From: Cylindrotheca closterium
Lineage: Eukaryota; Bacillariophyta; Bacillariophyceae; Bacillariales; Bacillariaceae
Direction of reading: 5' to 3'
Length of the DNA: 64,000 bases
Assembly: GCA_933822405.4 (NCBI GenBank)
Contig: CAKOGP040000001.1
Location: 71,083 to 135,082 of the forward strand
The position numbers and the translations under genes are program-made. Below are positions 40,694 through 52,402 of the stretch, one piece after another (within the stretch, counting starts at the first letter, position 1; every line of letters starts with the position of its first letter). The notes beneath the pieces were generated by a model. That model ran no database searches. It saw only the letters and a program-made list of their open reading frames with translations, and was not told the DNA's origin.

Positions 40694-43600
40694 ATGTCCG
40701 AACAACCTAAGATGGAGAGGCCAGGGCTCAATCGCATGAAATCTGTGAAATCGAAGCGGTTAAACATGAAGAGGACCCAGACTATTAACTTTGCAGCCGC
40801 CAGACACGATCACTTGCTTAATGCGGTAACTTGGGATGTATTTGCCCCGCCGCCCTCGAACTCAATGAAGGTTAGTCCTGCTGAGAAACGGTAGAATTCG
40901 CGGTATTATTAATATGTTGAACGGAATGAATCTAACGTCGCTATTCGTCGTACTGTATCTTTCAGGGAAAATTATTGCCTAGCGCGATAAGTCGTTTTCG
41001 ATACCGCCGAAAGCTGTCGATAGAAACTCATCAAAAGTATACGAACGATGGTGCACAATTCGAGGAGTGTGTTTTGCGGTAAGTGAACACTTTCAAGAGT
41101 CTTCGGACTGATTTAAAATGAGTCTTTCAGGGGAAGCACTCATATTTTATTTTTAAACAGAGTACTGGTGCCAAGCAACGCAGTAACGAAAGCGGCATCA
41201 ATCAAAGAAGGTTTTTCCAGAATGAAGGAAGCACAGAGCAGTGAGGAAAACTTCACTTCCATGCGGCGAATCCAAGGAGAGGATCAAGACGACGACGATG
41301 ATCAAACGGTACATACCATGGTGACCGGTGTGCTGAAAGACACGGGAGGCAGAGAATATGAAGGCTGGAAGCCAAGGTATCGAATCCCAGTAGCGAATGT
41401 GACCGTACAGAGGACACATACTCGATCATTGTTTGTGTCCATTGATGCCGGTGTCACATTACAGGCTCGAGAACTTATTTTCGATTCCGAGAAAGATGTG
41501 GATGGCTTTCACGACAAGCTGAGAAAGGAACAAGAAATGGAGGAAGATAGAAAGCAATGGAAGATTGAAGCAGCGTTGGGGGGAATCAAATTACCGAAAT
41601 TTGAAACTATCTCACTTCTGGTAGAGATCGTGTCGTGCTGGGATATTCCTGCTGGTGATTTTGGAGGCACATCAGATCCCTACGTCGTGGTTATGATGGG
41701 TGAGGAACAAATTCATCAGACAGGTGTCATTTATAAGACGTAAGTTTCCAATGTGGTTGATTTGCGGCTTTCAATGGTTCTGAATTTGTCTCATCTGAAA
41801 CATCCTATTTAGACTCGACCCCATTTACACTCTCAAGACCAGATCATTATTTATCTTGACTGTCGACTCCTTTGACCTTTTCAAGGCTGGTGGTTTGAGC
41901 TTTCTAGTAGAGGACTATGACGACTTTTCGAGTAACGATTTACTTGGGGTTGCATCTGTTCCAGCGAAGGATCTTTACAACGGGCATGGGGAAAGAATGG
42001 AGTATGAATTCAATACAGAGGGAAGCATCGCAATTCGATGCCGAAGAGCAACAGATCACGACAAGGAATTTCTGACTAACTACGAACAGTCTCGTCAAAC
42101 GACAGTAACCAAAGAGCACCCGAAGACTAATACCAACGATATTCTTTCAATGGTGGCGAAAAAGTCAAAGAAAGTTGATGGGACAAAATTGGTAAGTTCG
42201 TCAAACGTTTGGCATCAATAATGTTTCTTTATATTTGTATTCGATTAATTTGCAATTCTCTTCAGTACAAAGTCCGGCCCAATCCAGACCCTCTGAATGA
42301 CGAAGCAACAGCATGGATGAGTGACGCAATGATTAGCGAAGCTACCATGGAACCTTCAAGGCATTGGGTTGACTCGGGAACAGGTGATTTAGGAAAAATT
42401 CACTTGGAAGTTCTCGAGGTAGGCTTCTTCCTTCCCACTGAGTCTTACTACCTTTTTCAAATCTCACCCGCCGTCTTTGTCTTATAGTGCGTTGGTTTAC
42501 CAAATCTTGATGTCGGTGGGTTTCTTGGAAACAAAACTGATGCTTTCGTAGCTGTTGTTTATGAAGACGCTTGTAAGTTGCCGTTGGCATAAAACCTCCT
42601 TCTCTCCTGCACAATTTCCTCACTTCCTCTTTAACTGTCCTTGATGAAGATGTGATGACTGATACAATTGATGACTGCCTTTCTCCTCGATGGCTGCCTT
42701 GGTCGAAGCGTGCATTCACATTGCGCATGGCCCATCCCAGTAGTCGAATCAATGTTGGTGTGTTTGACTACGATCCAGGGCTCTCTGATCACGATTTGAT
42801 TGGTCGCATAAGCATTGATTTGACCAATCTTCAACAGGACACTGAATACATTTTGAGCTACAATCTTTATCCAAGTTCGCAAATTGAAGGACGGAAAAGC
42901 GAGGGAGTCATTCGCTTACGGCTAAGGAAAGAAATCCCAGATGAGAGACTGTACGCAGTAACTGGAATCGAACCGCCACGAGCTTGCCACATCAATGTGG
43001 AAAGTATGAAGGAGTTTCGGGTAGTTCGGCAGACATGCATTGGAGCAATAGACTATGAAAGATTCAGCTTTCATATCTTCATGTCGTAAGTACGAGTTCA
43101 GTTGGCGCCAATTCTCACATGGCTTTGCAATCACTCACAGATTTTTTTTGCATAGATATCTGAATGAATTGCGTGCATACCAGCATGTACTGTTTTACTT
43201 GGAAGATGCACTAGCCACCCTCCTGCTATGGCGCGGTCACTATCCGATCAACCTTGGCTTCACAAAAGTCAAATTGCCACTTCATTCAATGGCTGCATTC
43301 GTGGTAGCCGCATGTCTTGTGGAGCGACCGCAATTCATACCTTCCTTTGTTTTTGGCTCAATTGCCTGGATTATGATGGCTATCAACGGCTGGCGAAAGA
43401 ACAGGCCAAATCTTTGGGACAGATGCACCAGCTTTAAAACAGTAGCGATGCAACTGTTGTTTGGCATTTCACCGGGTGCTTCGGAAAAGATTGAGCCGTA
43501 CGAGAATTGGGTTGCTGCAAAATCGGAAATTGACAAGTTTATGGACCGCATCAAAGAAGCACAGAGGCTGGCTGAAGTCGCAGAAGCAAAAGCGGCGATA

Positions 43601-44572
43601 GAGAACGCCAAGTATGAACGGGAGGAAAAGGAGAGGTTGGAAGATATCAAGGAAATGGATGCCACTACGAAAACCAGGGGAATCCGAACGGCTGTTGATC
43701 CCGTGGCACAGTCGATGCTTCCATTCCAGATTGCGCTTGGAATGGTATGTAGATGTATTCGCTTTGTGAAGAATGTTCTCATTTGGGAGGAAGCATACTT
43801 TTCATTTTGGATCGTTTCAGCTTGTATGTTCACGACGGTGGTGTGCCTTCTTGTCCCATGGTTCTTCCTCATCAAATGGGGGTCGAGAATATTTGTCTGG
43901 ACCTTCTTTGGCCCGTGGATGAAACTGCTGGATATTTACTCGCAGAAAATCAAAGACATGATTGGAGATGAGGATGTCTGGGAGCAAATGCAAGCTGTTC
44001 GATCCAAGGATGCAAAGAGTGAAATGAGAGTGCGAAAAGAAAACGCCAAGAAGATGCAAATCATGAAGGAGCATATGTTTGGAAAGTTCTCGGTGTCTAT
44101 TCCAGTTCTGAAACTTGATAGATACGCGGATATTCCGCTTCCAGAGTCGTCCGCTAGACCATACAAAGCGAAGGAGCTTTCACTTGCCGAGCTGGCAATG
44201 GAAGAGGCTGGCTACAAACGCACGCGTATCCCGGGACAAAACCTGGTTGGAGAAATGATTCCACAAGTAAGTATCAGGTTTACTTATGATTGCAGAGCAG
44301 AAGTTTGAATGCTACATAGTTGACTAACATTGTGTTATATTTCCCAGATTGCATCTGAAGACTTTACTGCAGCACCCACTGGACAAGCCATTTTGAATTT
44401 GGATTTGCTGTCGCGAACAAGCGTCGGACAAGGCCTCAAGGCTGCTGGATCCACCAAAGCAGCATATGTCAAGATTGGTTCCATTGTTGCTGCAGCTGGC
44501 GTCTTAACTGTTTTGGGAGTCCCATTCCTAAGCATGTGTACAGAGTGGGTTCTTGAAAGAGTGTTGCATTAA
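40694..44572 (+). CDS. multi-C2-domain transmembrane protein (MCTP/ferlin-like)
   Basis: Nine-exon gene, 1085 residues: 40694-40870, 40966-41078, 41161-41739, 41813-42191, 42266-42418, 42488-42572, 42650-43085, 43156-44266, 44348-44572, all GT-AG and in phase. After a basic N terminus come two C2 domains. The first has ISLLVEIVSCWDIPAGDFGG, TSDPYVVVMMG, LTVDSFDLF and SNDLLGVASVP. The second has GKIHLEVLECVGLPNLDVGG, KTDAFVAVVYED, INVGVFDYDPGLSDHDLIG. Acidic loop residues suggest calcium-dependent membrane binding. The C-terminal third has a hydrophobic region (SMAAFVVAACLVERP), a coiled coil (EAQRLAEVAEAKAAIENAK), a long hydrophobic pair (FWIVSACMFTTVVCLLVPW) and a last helix (AAAGVLTVLGVPFL). 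It probably tethers membranes or guides vesicle traffic (inference). Confidence 0.85.
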
Positions 44573-44919
44573 TGACGCCCAAAGTCCAAAGCAAATATTT
44601 TATCCGTTCTCTTTGTCATTGTACACCATACTTGTGTGATATGATTAAAATTACTGTAATCTCGTTTTGTCGCCCATGATGAGTACTATGAATGTCTTGA
44701 TGGCCGTTACAGCTGTAGCATTGCAAAGATTGGCGAGGTTTTGAACCTTGAGGCAAAACCTGAGCGCTTCATTTCCTTCTTGTACCAAATTGCATTGCAA
44801 GAACGCTTGCTTGGTTGCTTTGATCTTGACATATGGTGCTTCAGTTCTTTATCCCCCTTTTAACCGACAATATTGTCTATTGGCATTTGTTGTTGATGGT
44901 CTCCACTATCGTTGCCGTT
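44573..44919. other. convergent intergenic
   Basis: About 350 bp of 3'-flanking sequence between two convergent genes; nothing recognisable. Confidence 0.3.
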
Positions 44920-46092
44920 TCATTGCTCTTTCAACATGTGAAAGGCTTGTGAAATTCTGGAATCCAGAACAAAGAGAGCACCCGAATGCGTCCCCTTGTC
45001 TACAAAGAATACCTTGCCGGGTGTTCCAAACTGGTTCGCTAGCCACTGGGTAGCTTGAACTGGAGCCATGTTATCCTTATCTCCTTGCCAAATGACAATC
45101 GTCCCATCCACTTGGCGGTAATCCAACTCAAAATCCTGACTGGAAGACAAACATACAGCCACCTCCATGGCATTGCGTTCCGAGGAGTCTTCCATCATCC
45201 ATTCTAGAACTTGCGGAAAACTTTGCTTATGAGGCGATTTGGACAACTTGTCTTTGAGGTACTCGCTTTCTTCTTCGCTGCAGGTCTCGTCAATCTTGGA
45301 AGCAATGGTTTCTTTGGAAACAAATCCCATCATGGTCATTTCCATCTTGCTGACTAGCCCGCCTACTGCCAGCCTTGGAAGTCGATTGGCTGCAAATTTA
45401 TAGAGTCCACGAGAATGAGGACAATCGGCCGGCAGCGTCCAAGGTGCCAAGCCCAAAATCCTTCGAGTGGTTCGTTCGGGATGAGCGGTATACAGCTTGA
45501 GCGCGTAGGTGGTGCCAGCACACATGCACAAAATGCCCACTTTTGGAATCTCCAGCTTATCCAAGACGGCCAAGGCATCCTGCATGACTAAATTCAAGTG
45601 ATCGACCGCATCCTTCGATGGAGAAGTGCCGTGAATTCCTGGTCGATTGACGCAAATAGCTTTGAGGGAAGCTTGGACCAAATCATCGTGCATCATGACC
45701 AGCATGCGGTGTTTGGCCGAGAGCGGCGGAAACACTAAAATGGGAGATCCTTTGGGATCACCGCCAATGCCATAGGAAATAGTACGACCTGAAGCTTCGT
45801 CGACAAATCGTTCGTGTTGGACCAACGTTTCAAACAGTTGAAAAAAAGGCGGCGGTGCATTGCTGTCATCATTTTCGTTTTCATCCTGAGACTCGGAGAC
45901 GAAGGGTGCAAAGCAAGATTTCAACATCCTTGTATCGTATGATGAAGATTGTATGTACTGTAATAATGTACCAGCACTAGTACTTTGTCGTAATGAGCTT
46001 GTCAATGATGATGATGATGATGATGATGATAAGGATTTTTTGTCTGATGAGGATTTCGTCCTCCAGGGACTTGCAAAGTCTTCATTCAACAT
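44920..46092 (-). CDS. alpha/beta hydrolase with Cys at nucleophile site
   Basis: 390-residue protein of the alpha/beta-hydrolase fold. A Ser-rich N terminus (encoded partly by a TGA/TCA trinucleotide run at about 46000-46030) precedes ISYGIGGDPKGSPILVFPPL, CVNRPGIHGTSP, the elbow VGILCMCAGTTYAL, VIWQGDKDNMAP (Asp) and DKGTHSG (His). In the elbow the usual G-x-S-x-G is C-M-C-A-G with Cys191 in place of Ser, as in dienelactone-hydrolase-like enzymes or an inactive homologue. No signal peptide is evident, so cytosolic. Similar 'CMCAG' forms may be common in stramenopiles (from memory). Divergent from the NnrU-like gene by about 200 bp. Confidence 0.8.
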   Translation of the reverse strand: MLNEDFASPWRTKSSSDKKSLSSSSSSSSLTSSLRQSTSAGTLLQYIQSSSYDTRMLKSCFAPFVSESQDENENDDSNAPPPFFQLFETLVQHERFVDEASGRTISYGIGGDPKGSPILVFPPLSAKHRMLVMMHDDLVQASLKAICVNRPGIHGTSPSKDAVDHLNLVMQDALAVLDKLEIPKVGILCMCAGTTYALKLYTAHPERTTRRILGLAPWTLPADCPHSRGLYKFAANRLPRLAVGGLVSKMEMTMMGFVSKETIASKIDETCSEEESEYLKDKLSKSPHKQSFPQVLEWMMEDSSERNAMEVAVCLSSSQDFELDYRQVDGTIVIWQGDKDNMAPVQATQWLANQFGTPGKVFFVDKGTHSGALFVLDSRISQAFHMLKEQ

Positions 46093-46290
46093 GACTGACT
46101 CGATGGATTGATTTTTTGTGTCAGTCGTACGAGTCAGTCATTCGTCAGTCGTCAACAGATATGCAGACAGATCATATCACAATCTAAATAATCATGGAAG
46201 GATCGCATCGCATCGTTTGAAGGAAGCAACAACACAGACACTGACAGTCAGTAAAATACAAGCATTATAAAGTCAAGCAACCCGAGCATC

Positions 46291-47427
46291 ATGGCAAGAT
46301 TCTTCAAGGCCTTCCAGCAATTGTTGGTGGTGATGATCCTGGTGAATGTCGGCATACTTCATCGTCAATGCTGTGTCGTCTTTGGATTCCCATCATCAGC
46401 ATCGTCATCATTCGCTCATTCTCGTTCCACAACACAATCTACGGCATCATCATGGTCTAATCCTGCATACACCAAACGATCATACCCTCGTCAGACATGC
46501 TATTACTACTCTTCTCACGAGACAGAAATTGCTGCCTACACCTTTGCCTTTGCCTCCTCTCACATTGGTATGTCGGCCATTCGGCGAGATTTGATTGACC
46601 GCATTGGCAAGTTTGCGCAAGGATGGGTGGGTACTGGAACAAAATTGCCCGACTTTTGGCCAGGAGATGAGGCGGGACAAGAAATCTTTCCTACCCAAGA
46701 AATTGCCGGTCGTCAATTGTACCGAATCTTGTACACAACCGTGTCCTTTACAACCTTGGGAATGGGATTTGCTGCCTATTTGCATTCCTTGTCGGACGAT
46801 ATCATTGCGGCAGCTATGATTCCTACTTTTGACAAAGTTGCAGTATACTATGCAGTGGCATCACTTTCGGGCGGCATTTCCATTGCCTCGCTCATCAATC
46901 CATCTCCACTGTCACTTGTACCCGTCTACGAACAAGGTAGTGACAGTAACGGAAATGGGAATGACGCAATTGGTGTTACGACTAACAACAATGGTATCCG
47001 AAGAAATGACTCCAAAAAACTCCAGGCCTATGGACTCACTCGCATCACGCGGCACCCTCTCATTCTTCCAGTAGTACCATGGGGTTTGACAACTGCCATG
47101 ATTATGGGTGGCCAGTTGCGGGATTTTCTCTTGTTTGGAATCTTGTCAGTATACGCCATTGCTGGTTGTGCTGCTCAAGATTTGCGAGTCACTAAAGAAG
47201 AAGGTTCCGTGGGAACAGTCTTTGATCCAGATGAATCGCTGCAGGGGTTCTTTCGCGAAACTTCCTTTTGGCCGTTTCAAGCCATTTTGGATTCTCGTCA
47301 ATCGCGGGAGGAAACGGCAAAAGAAATCAACTGGATTGCACTCGTAGCTGGAACTGGCATTGGTTTCAAGATTGAAGAAGCCTTTGTCTCCTTTCTTCAG
47401 AGCTTTGCTGAGATCCCAATTTCGTAG
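46291..47427 (+). CDS. NnrU/Z-ISO-like plastid membrane protein
   Basis: 378-residue membrane protein of the NnrU superfamily, which includes the plant 15-cis-zeta-carotene isomerase Z-ISO. The N terminus has a hydrophobic signal (QQLLVVMILVNVGIL) and VVFGF|PSSA, a plastid-targeting-type site, then a Ser-rich transit segment. Several helices follow: YRILYTTVSFTTLGMGFAAY, FDKVAVYYAVASLSGGISI, then the conserved YGLTRITRHPLILPVVPWGL (R-x-x-R-H-P, with the His ligand of haem in Z-ISO) and DFLLFGILSVYAIAG ending CAAQDLRV. The fit to the NnrU core is good; whether it isomerises carotenoids is open. Its stop lies 21 bp from that of the convergent hydrolase gene. Confidence 0.75.
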   Translation: MARFFKAFQQLLVVMILVNVGILHRQCCVVFGFPSSASSSFAHSRSTTQSTASSWSNPAYTKRSYPRQTCYYYSSHETEIAAYTFAFASSHIGMSAIRRDLIDRIGKFAQGWVGTGTKLPDFWPGDEAGQEIFPTQEIAGRQLYRILYTTVSFTTLGMGFAAYLHSLSDDIIAAAMIPTFDKVAVYYAVASLSGGISIASLINPSPLSLVPVYEQGSDSNGNGNDAIGVTTNNNGIRRNDSKKLQAYGLTRITRHPLILPVVPWGLTTAMIMGGQLRDFLLFGILSVYAIAGCAAQDLRVTKEEGSVGTVFDPDESLQGFFRETSFWPFQAILDSRQSREETAKEINWIALVAGTGIGFKIEEAFVSFLQSFAEIPIS

Positions 47428-47448
47428 TCAACCATTAAGCTCACTGTC

Positions 47449-48621
47449 CTATCCACATGCCGAAGAAGAAGATGGTAGTACGGACATGCAAAAATCCAAT
47501 CCTTTGGCAACACCTTCGCGCGACATTTCATGCATGCTGTAGGCCGCATTCATGACTTCGGAAATTGCCGATTGGTCTGCCATCAGAGTGTCGCTTTCAG
47601 CAAAGGGCTGGACTGCCGACCTCCAATCAGATCCCCGAGGATCGTCCTTCAAATAGCCTTGGGAATCCAAAAATCCTCCTTGTTGAAGGCTCTGGACCAT
47701 TGATTCGGAATTGGAATTTGACACTGAGCCGATGCGTTTGGAAAAGAAATCGGGTGAGGAAATCGCAAGAGGTGGCAGCCGAATGTGCTGGGCATTCCTT
47801 CCGTCAGTGATTCGACTTGCAAGGATTTGTTTCGCCATGGAACGCGTCATCGAGTCGTGTTCCATGGTCAGGTATACAATGCAACTTTCGGGTATTGTTT
47901 GTTCTGGTGGTCTCGCCATGATCTGGGACAAGTAGCCTTGTAACTTTATGTAATTTCCTAAGACACTGACAAGAGCGCCTCCAGAACTCGCACCGAACGC
48001 CCAAATGGGCAATAGAGATGAAGCAGGAGCATACTTTTCCGAAATTTTCTGTAATACACTAGCCACCCTTGGCCCGTCTACTTCTGGAAGCCAACATTTG
48101 AAATCCCGATTCTCTGACGAGACAGCCACGACCACTAGATTTCGTTCCAATGCTAAATCCACAATAGCAACTTCTTCTGGTAGCCCCAAACATCCTTGTG
48201 GACATTTCACAAACCAATCGGTATGGGCGTGATTGCAACCATGAGCCACAAAGAGGATTCCGCAGGGAGAAGATTTATTAGATTCCCGTTTGGTTGGGGC
48301 TGCCCATAAGACGTCAATTTCATCAATCACTTCGTGGATAGGAATCGCAATCTTCGAATACGATTCTGTTTGCACAGTAAGAGTGTGTCTGGAGCTTTTC
48401 GGCCAGTCTAACAGTAGAAATATAACGAGGATGACCATAAGGGAAACCAAGCTCGAGTATTTGAGGTAACAGGATCGCAACTGATCTATGGCACTGCGAT
48501 TGTTCTGTTGTTTATGTGACGGCAAAATAACTTCAACCATGTTTGAAGGCATGAATGGAAGTCGTGGAATTGGTGGTGGTGGTGATGCTATGGTTCTTTT
48601 ACCCATCCCTTGACTTGGCAT
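47449..48621 (-). CDS. alpha/beta hydrolase-like membrane-anchored protein
   Basis: 390-residue protein with a type II anchor (LVSLMVILVIFLLLDW, about residues 57-73). The extracytoplasmic part has ILFVAHGCNHAHTDWF (oxyanion HG), the nucleophile elbow IWAFGASSGGALV (G-x-S-x-G-G, Ser212), and a C-terminal domain ending SMHEMSREGVAKGL. Plants have related uncharacterised anchored alpha/beta-hydrolases. The first ATG (48621) is used; ATGs at residues 6, 24 and 28 are alternatives. The acid and His of a triad are not obvious by eye, so activity is uncertain. The 5' end is divergent from the lumen protein gene. Confidence 0.72.
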   Translation of the reverse strand: MPSQGMGKRTIASPPPPIPRLPFMPSNMVEVILPSHKQQNNRSAIDQLRSCYLKYSSLVSLMVILVIFLLLDWPKSSRHTLTVQTESYSKIAIPIHEVIDEIDVLWAAPTKRESNKSSPCGILFVAHGCNHAHTDWFVKCPQGCLGLPEEVAIVDLALERNLVVVAVSSENRDFKCWLPEVDGPRVASVLQKISEKYAPASSLLPIWAFGASSGGALVSVLGNYIKLQGYLSQIMARPPEQTIPESCIVYLTMEHDSMTRSMAKQILASRITDGRNAQHIRLPPLAISSPDFFSKRIGSVSNSNSESMVQSLQQGGFLDSQGYLKDDPRGSDWRSAVQPFAESDTLMADQSAISEVMNAAYSMHEMSREGVAKGLDFCMSVLPSSSSACG

Positions 48622-48830
48622 TCGAACCAGAGTTATTGTACTGTATTGTTATGTTACTCCTTTTTCGGTTTGAGTTTTTCAACGCGAAAAACGAGTCGAC
48701 CGATTCGACTTTAGTTAATCATGATCAGTTCAGAAGAAGATTAGTCACGAGTCTTCGTCATTCATCCAACAATCAAATGATGTTCGATCGTCATCTCTCT
48801 GACACCAACCGAACCAAACTCATCGTTGAG

Positions 48831-49940
48831 ATGAAGCCACTAAAACTCCAACCATTGTTACTCTTATCACTAGTTGTCTCATTCATTATCAATGACGGTT
48901 GTTCCTTTGTCGCTGCGTTTCAGCAGCAGCCAAGCTCCTTTCGAGAATTGGCTTCATCTTTTTCACCGCCAAAGGCTTGCGTTGACGACCGAATAAGCTT
49001 TGCTGGGGATTATATGGAGGAGTCAGCGGCTGCATCGCGTCGTCAATTTCTGAAGCAATCAGTGCTTCTTGGTGGCGGGGCTCTTACTTCTACAATCTGT
49101 ACACCCCAAAGCGAGGTAGCTTTTGCGGCCTCTGACTCTTCCATATTTCCTGGCTCATCGGCATCGTCAGTCGAACTGGAAAGTGGACTGCTGGAGAGTC
49201 GTGTGATGGAGGACTTGCTTAGTCCACCAACTTATGGACTAGAGATTCCTGATATTTATTACCCATCGTACTTTGCTGGTGTCTGGGGTACTTCATCAGT
49301 GGGCACCAATGTCGAAGCGCCCTGTGGGATTCCTCTCTTTGGTGGCAATCGAACCTATGCGGCAGCCAAGAACGAAATTGGAGAAACCAATGCCTTAAAG
49401 TATCGAGCTCGCTTTGTGACATCATCCGACCGGGATGCTGCAATTGCCGATCGTGAATTCAATGTCCGTGAGATTGCCAAGGCCACAATGGGAGCCAACA
49501 GTGTCGTGGACGTCCCATTGGCCACTCCCAACAAGTTTTGTTGCTTGTTGGCACCAGCTGGATCTCCCAATCTACTTACTGTCGATATCATTGCCCTTGC
49601 TCGGCGACAAGAAAACAATGAGAAAACCTTTGATTGTAGTGAAGTAGTCCGACAGATTGTGGCACCTGCCAATCAAAACAAACCGCAGGCTGGAATCCCA
49701 ACCGCTGGAACCAATAAGGGTGGGGTCCCCACATTGCTCAAGGAAATTGAGACTGTATCTCTTTACACTCCCGGCCCATTAATCAATGGTCAAGTTCAGA
49801 CTATTAAGTGCCGGCAGCGGACGGCCACCTTTTTGCTACCCAGTCAAGACGATCCTGTGGCCTATCAAATGTGGCAAATGACACGTGGACGACCGATTGA
49901 TGTTCGATTTTACGATGTCACCTATACGAGACAATCATAA
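48831..49940 (+). CDS. thylakoid lumen protein with Tat signal (DUF6816-like)
   Basis: 369-residue protein carrying a three-step targeting leader: a signal peptide (LLLLSLVVSFIINDGCSF) ending VAAF|QQQ, a plastid transit region, then a twin-arginine signal SRRQFLKQSVLLGGGALTST ending AFAASDS. This predicts import into the thylakoid lumen by the Tat route. I start at ATG 48831 because upstream in-frame codons run back into the divergent hydrolase gene. The mature domain has IPDIYYPSYFAGVWGTSS, KYRARFVTSSDRDAAIADRE and CRQRTATFLLPSQDD then YDVTYTR. The 'YPsyFaGvW' start resembles the cyanobacterial/plastid DUF6816 lumen family as I remember it; function unknown. Confidence 0.75.
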   Translation: MKPLKLQPLLLLSLVVSFIINDGCSFVAAFQQQPSSFRELASSFSPPKACVDDRISFAGDYMEESAAASRRQFLKQSVLLGGGALTSTICTPQSEVAFAASDSSIFPGSSASSVELESGLLESRVMEDLLSPPTYGLEIPDIYYPSYFAGVWGTSSVGTNVEAPCGIPLFGGNRTYAAAKNEIGETNALKYRARFVTSSDRDAAIADREFNVREIAKATMGANSVVDVPLATPNKFCCLLAPAGSPNLLTVDIIALARRQENNEKTFDCSEVVRQIVAPANQNKPQAGIPTAGTNKGGVPTLLKEIETVSLYTPGPLINGQVQTIKCRQRTATFLLPSQDDPVAYQMWQMTRGRPIDVRFYDVTYTRQS

Positions 49941-50317
49941 CAAATCTAAGAGAATCATCATGAACTCTCCAACTATATTCTATTGGACTTTTAAATTGCA
50001 TCTAAAGCTGTATGGCTACCCATACGCTGTATGTTTTTCCTGGTAACAGCTAGCGACCGTAGCTTTTATTGAAGTAGTGCTCAAGACTAAAAGACCATCC
50101 TCTCGTCCTACATCGAGGCAGTTGGAGATAAGCACACACTTCCCGTCCTTAGGTAGTCGACTAATCCGATCGCATATTGAAATCACACCAAACGAAGGAA
50201 AACACACCCAACCGTCAGATGTTCAACATCAACCAAACTGTTTCACCCGTTGTCATAGATAATTTACCACATCCCACAGCCCACAGCACAGCGGAAATTC
50301 AATTTTCATGTCTAAGA
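49941..50317. other. intergenic
   Basis: About 380 bp between two plus-strand genes: 3' flank of the lumen protein and promoter of the first coiled-coil gene. Nothing recognisable. Confidence 0.3.
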
Positions 50318-52402
50318 ATGGCCGATGGAATGGAAGCGACACTAGATAGGAGCCTCGTCGACAAGGCAATAGATCTCAAGTCAGGTTTGGCCAAGTTGAG
50401 AAATCTCCTCAACGTAGACGGCGAAAGCAATGTTCCGCAATGGGCCAAGGATCGAATGCAAGAGCTAGATGACCATCTGAAGGAAGAAAAGTTTATTCGA
50501 TCGAAACAGGAGGCAAGTTACGACGCGCTTTCCAAGTACAATAAGGAACTAATGGGGCAAATTGAAGCCCTGACCAAATCAAGAGACACTGCGGTAGAGA
50601 AATTGCATCGTTCCGAAGAGGCCGTGGATTTGGAGAAGAAGCTTTCGCAAAACAAGGAAAAGAAGTGGAACGAAGAAAAGCAAAAGCTGGAAGTTCAAAA
50701 TTCGCAATATCATGCAAAGATTGAAACACTCAATGCCCGCAATGCGTATTATCAGAAGGAAAATGAAGACTTCAAGAACGATCACCGCAGGGCGAAAGCA
50801 ATCCAAAAGGAACTGGACGAACTCAACGAAGAGATGAAGAAGAAAGAAGCTGAGAACGAAGCTTTGAAAAAAGAAATGGTAGAAAAGCAAGCGGCGAGTG
50901 AAGAACAGTACAAACAAGAAGTTCAAAAGCGAGAAACCGTTGAAAAGAGGTTGGAGGACACGAAGGCAACACTGAATCAAGAGGTGAGTATCATGTGCAA
51001 CATTTCTGTAGTCTTTTGTTAGCAGCAACTCAATTCCGTGTATCCGCAGCTAAAAGAAACAAAATCCAAATTGGAAAAGGCGGAAGAAGAAAACAGCAAT
51101 AGCGCCAAATCACTTGCCTCATTCCTCGCTGTGATCAAAGAGACTCTTGGCGATAAGGAGGACGGCGGCGATGACGACAACAGTGATGATGACGAAGTCG
51201 ATCTGAATCTTGAGTCAAATGTATCCAAGATTGGTGTTGCTCTTGAGAATATGCAATCAATAGTTGCTGATAGTCAAGACGAAACAGACGGGCTGAAACG
51301 AGAGTTGAAAGAACTGTAAGATTTCAATGAGCACGTGTTTGTGTGTCAGATAACCATGTTGCTCATATCAATATAAAAATATCTTTCTTGTTTTATCAGC
51401 CAGGAAAAGTGGCACGAGTCTCGAGGCGAATTGATGGATCTCAAAGAGGACTATGAAATCCAAGAGAAGAGGTGTGCCGAGGTAAGTGCTCGCTCTGTGA
51501 GTTTGTCGTATCCATCGTACCGTGTGATTGGTACTAATCATATCCGTGTGACATAGTTGGAAGAGCAATTGGACGGTATGGAATACGAGACGAAATCCAA
51601 GCGAACGCTTGCTGACGACGACGACGACCAACAGTCCTATGATAGCCGAGACGAACACGAAGATGAAGTGGAATCGACTGTACAAGACCAACCCGGCAGG
51701 TTGCAGAATGAAAACGAGATGGAAACAACTGAACAAGGACAACCGATTGCGTCACAAACTGAATATGAATCTGATGATTCCGATATTGTGGAGGTCCAGC
51801 CACAAAGCAGAGGTCCGGTGCAGCGGCCACTGTCAGAGGATGAGGAAGTTCGAGACGGTGGCAACTCCAAGGAAGATACCTCTTCAGATATTGAAGAGGT
51901 CCAACCACAAAGCAGGAGTCCAGCGCAACGGCCGCTGGTAGAGGATGAGGAAGTTCAAGACCGCGATGACGAATCCAAGGAAGGTGCCTCTTCGGATATT
52001 GAAGAGGTCCAACCATCAGATACTAACGTAGCGAAACGGCCGCTGAAAGTTGACGAGGAAGAATCCCATCATGCTGTCGACACAAACGAAGGAGGGCAGG
52101 ACCAATTGGCCCCCACCGCAAAGCGCGCGAAAATTGACGATGACAGTGATGGTGAAGGCTCTGTGAAGTCTGTGACGTTTGCTGTTGACAACGAGAATGG
52201 AACTGCCCCTTCGAATAAAGTGGAGGTTCAACCGCCAGAGACAAGTGCAGCACGAAGAGTGGAAGACGAGGAGGAGGCAGAAGTTCAAGAAGTTCGTGAT
52301 GGCAACTCAAATGATGGCGAGCAGAACGAAGCTCCAACTGCAAAGCGAGCTAAAGTCAATGAGGAAGGTGATAGTGATGGCTCTGGTTACGGTTCATTCT
52401 AG
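50318..52402 (+). CDS. coiled-coil protein with acidic repeats, nuclear-type
   Basis: 619-residue protein from four exons: 50318-50983, 51050-51315, 51400-51481, 51557-52402 (GTGAGT, GTAAGA, GTAAGT donors; phases 0/2/0). The N-terminal 400 residues are a nearly continuous coiled coil (e.g. RRAKAIQKELDELNEEMKKK). The C-terminal ~230 residues are degenerate acidic repeats of about 38-40 residues: EVQPQSRGPVQRPLSEDEEV, then EVQPQSRSPAQRPLVEDEEV, then EVQPSDTNVAKRPLKVDEEE, ending with two TAKRAK motifs that look like nuclear signals. No family known. It is followed 154 bp later on the same strand by another coiled-coil gene of similar size. Start ATG gives MADGMEATLDRSLVDKAI; an upstream in-frame ATG is judged UTR. 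Confidence 0.7.

Noticed and set aside
43282..43875. 197-codon minus-strand ORF
   Set aside because: Entirely antisense to the well-supported C2-protein exon 8, with no family features.
48555..48830. Longer N terminus for the thylakoid lumen protein (from 48555)
   Set aside because: It would overlap the divergent hydrolase gene and bury the signal peptide that starts at 48831.
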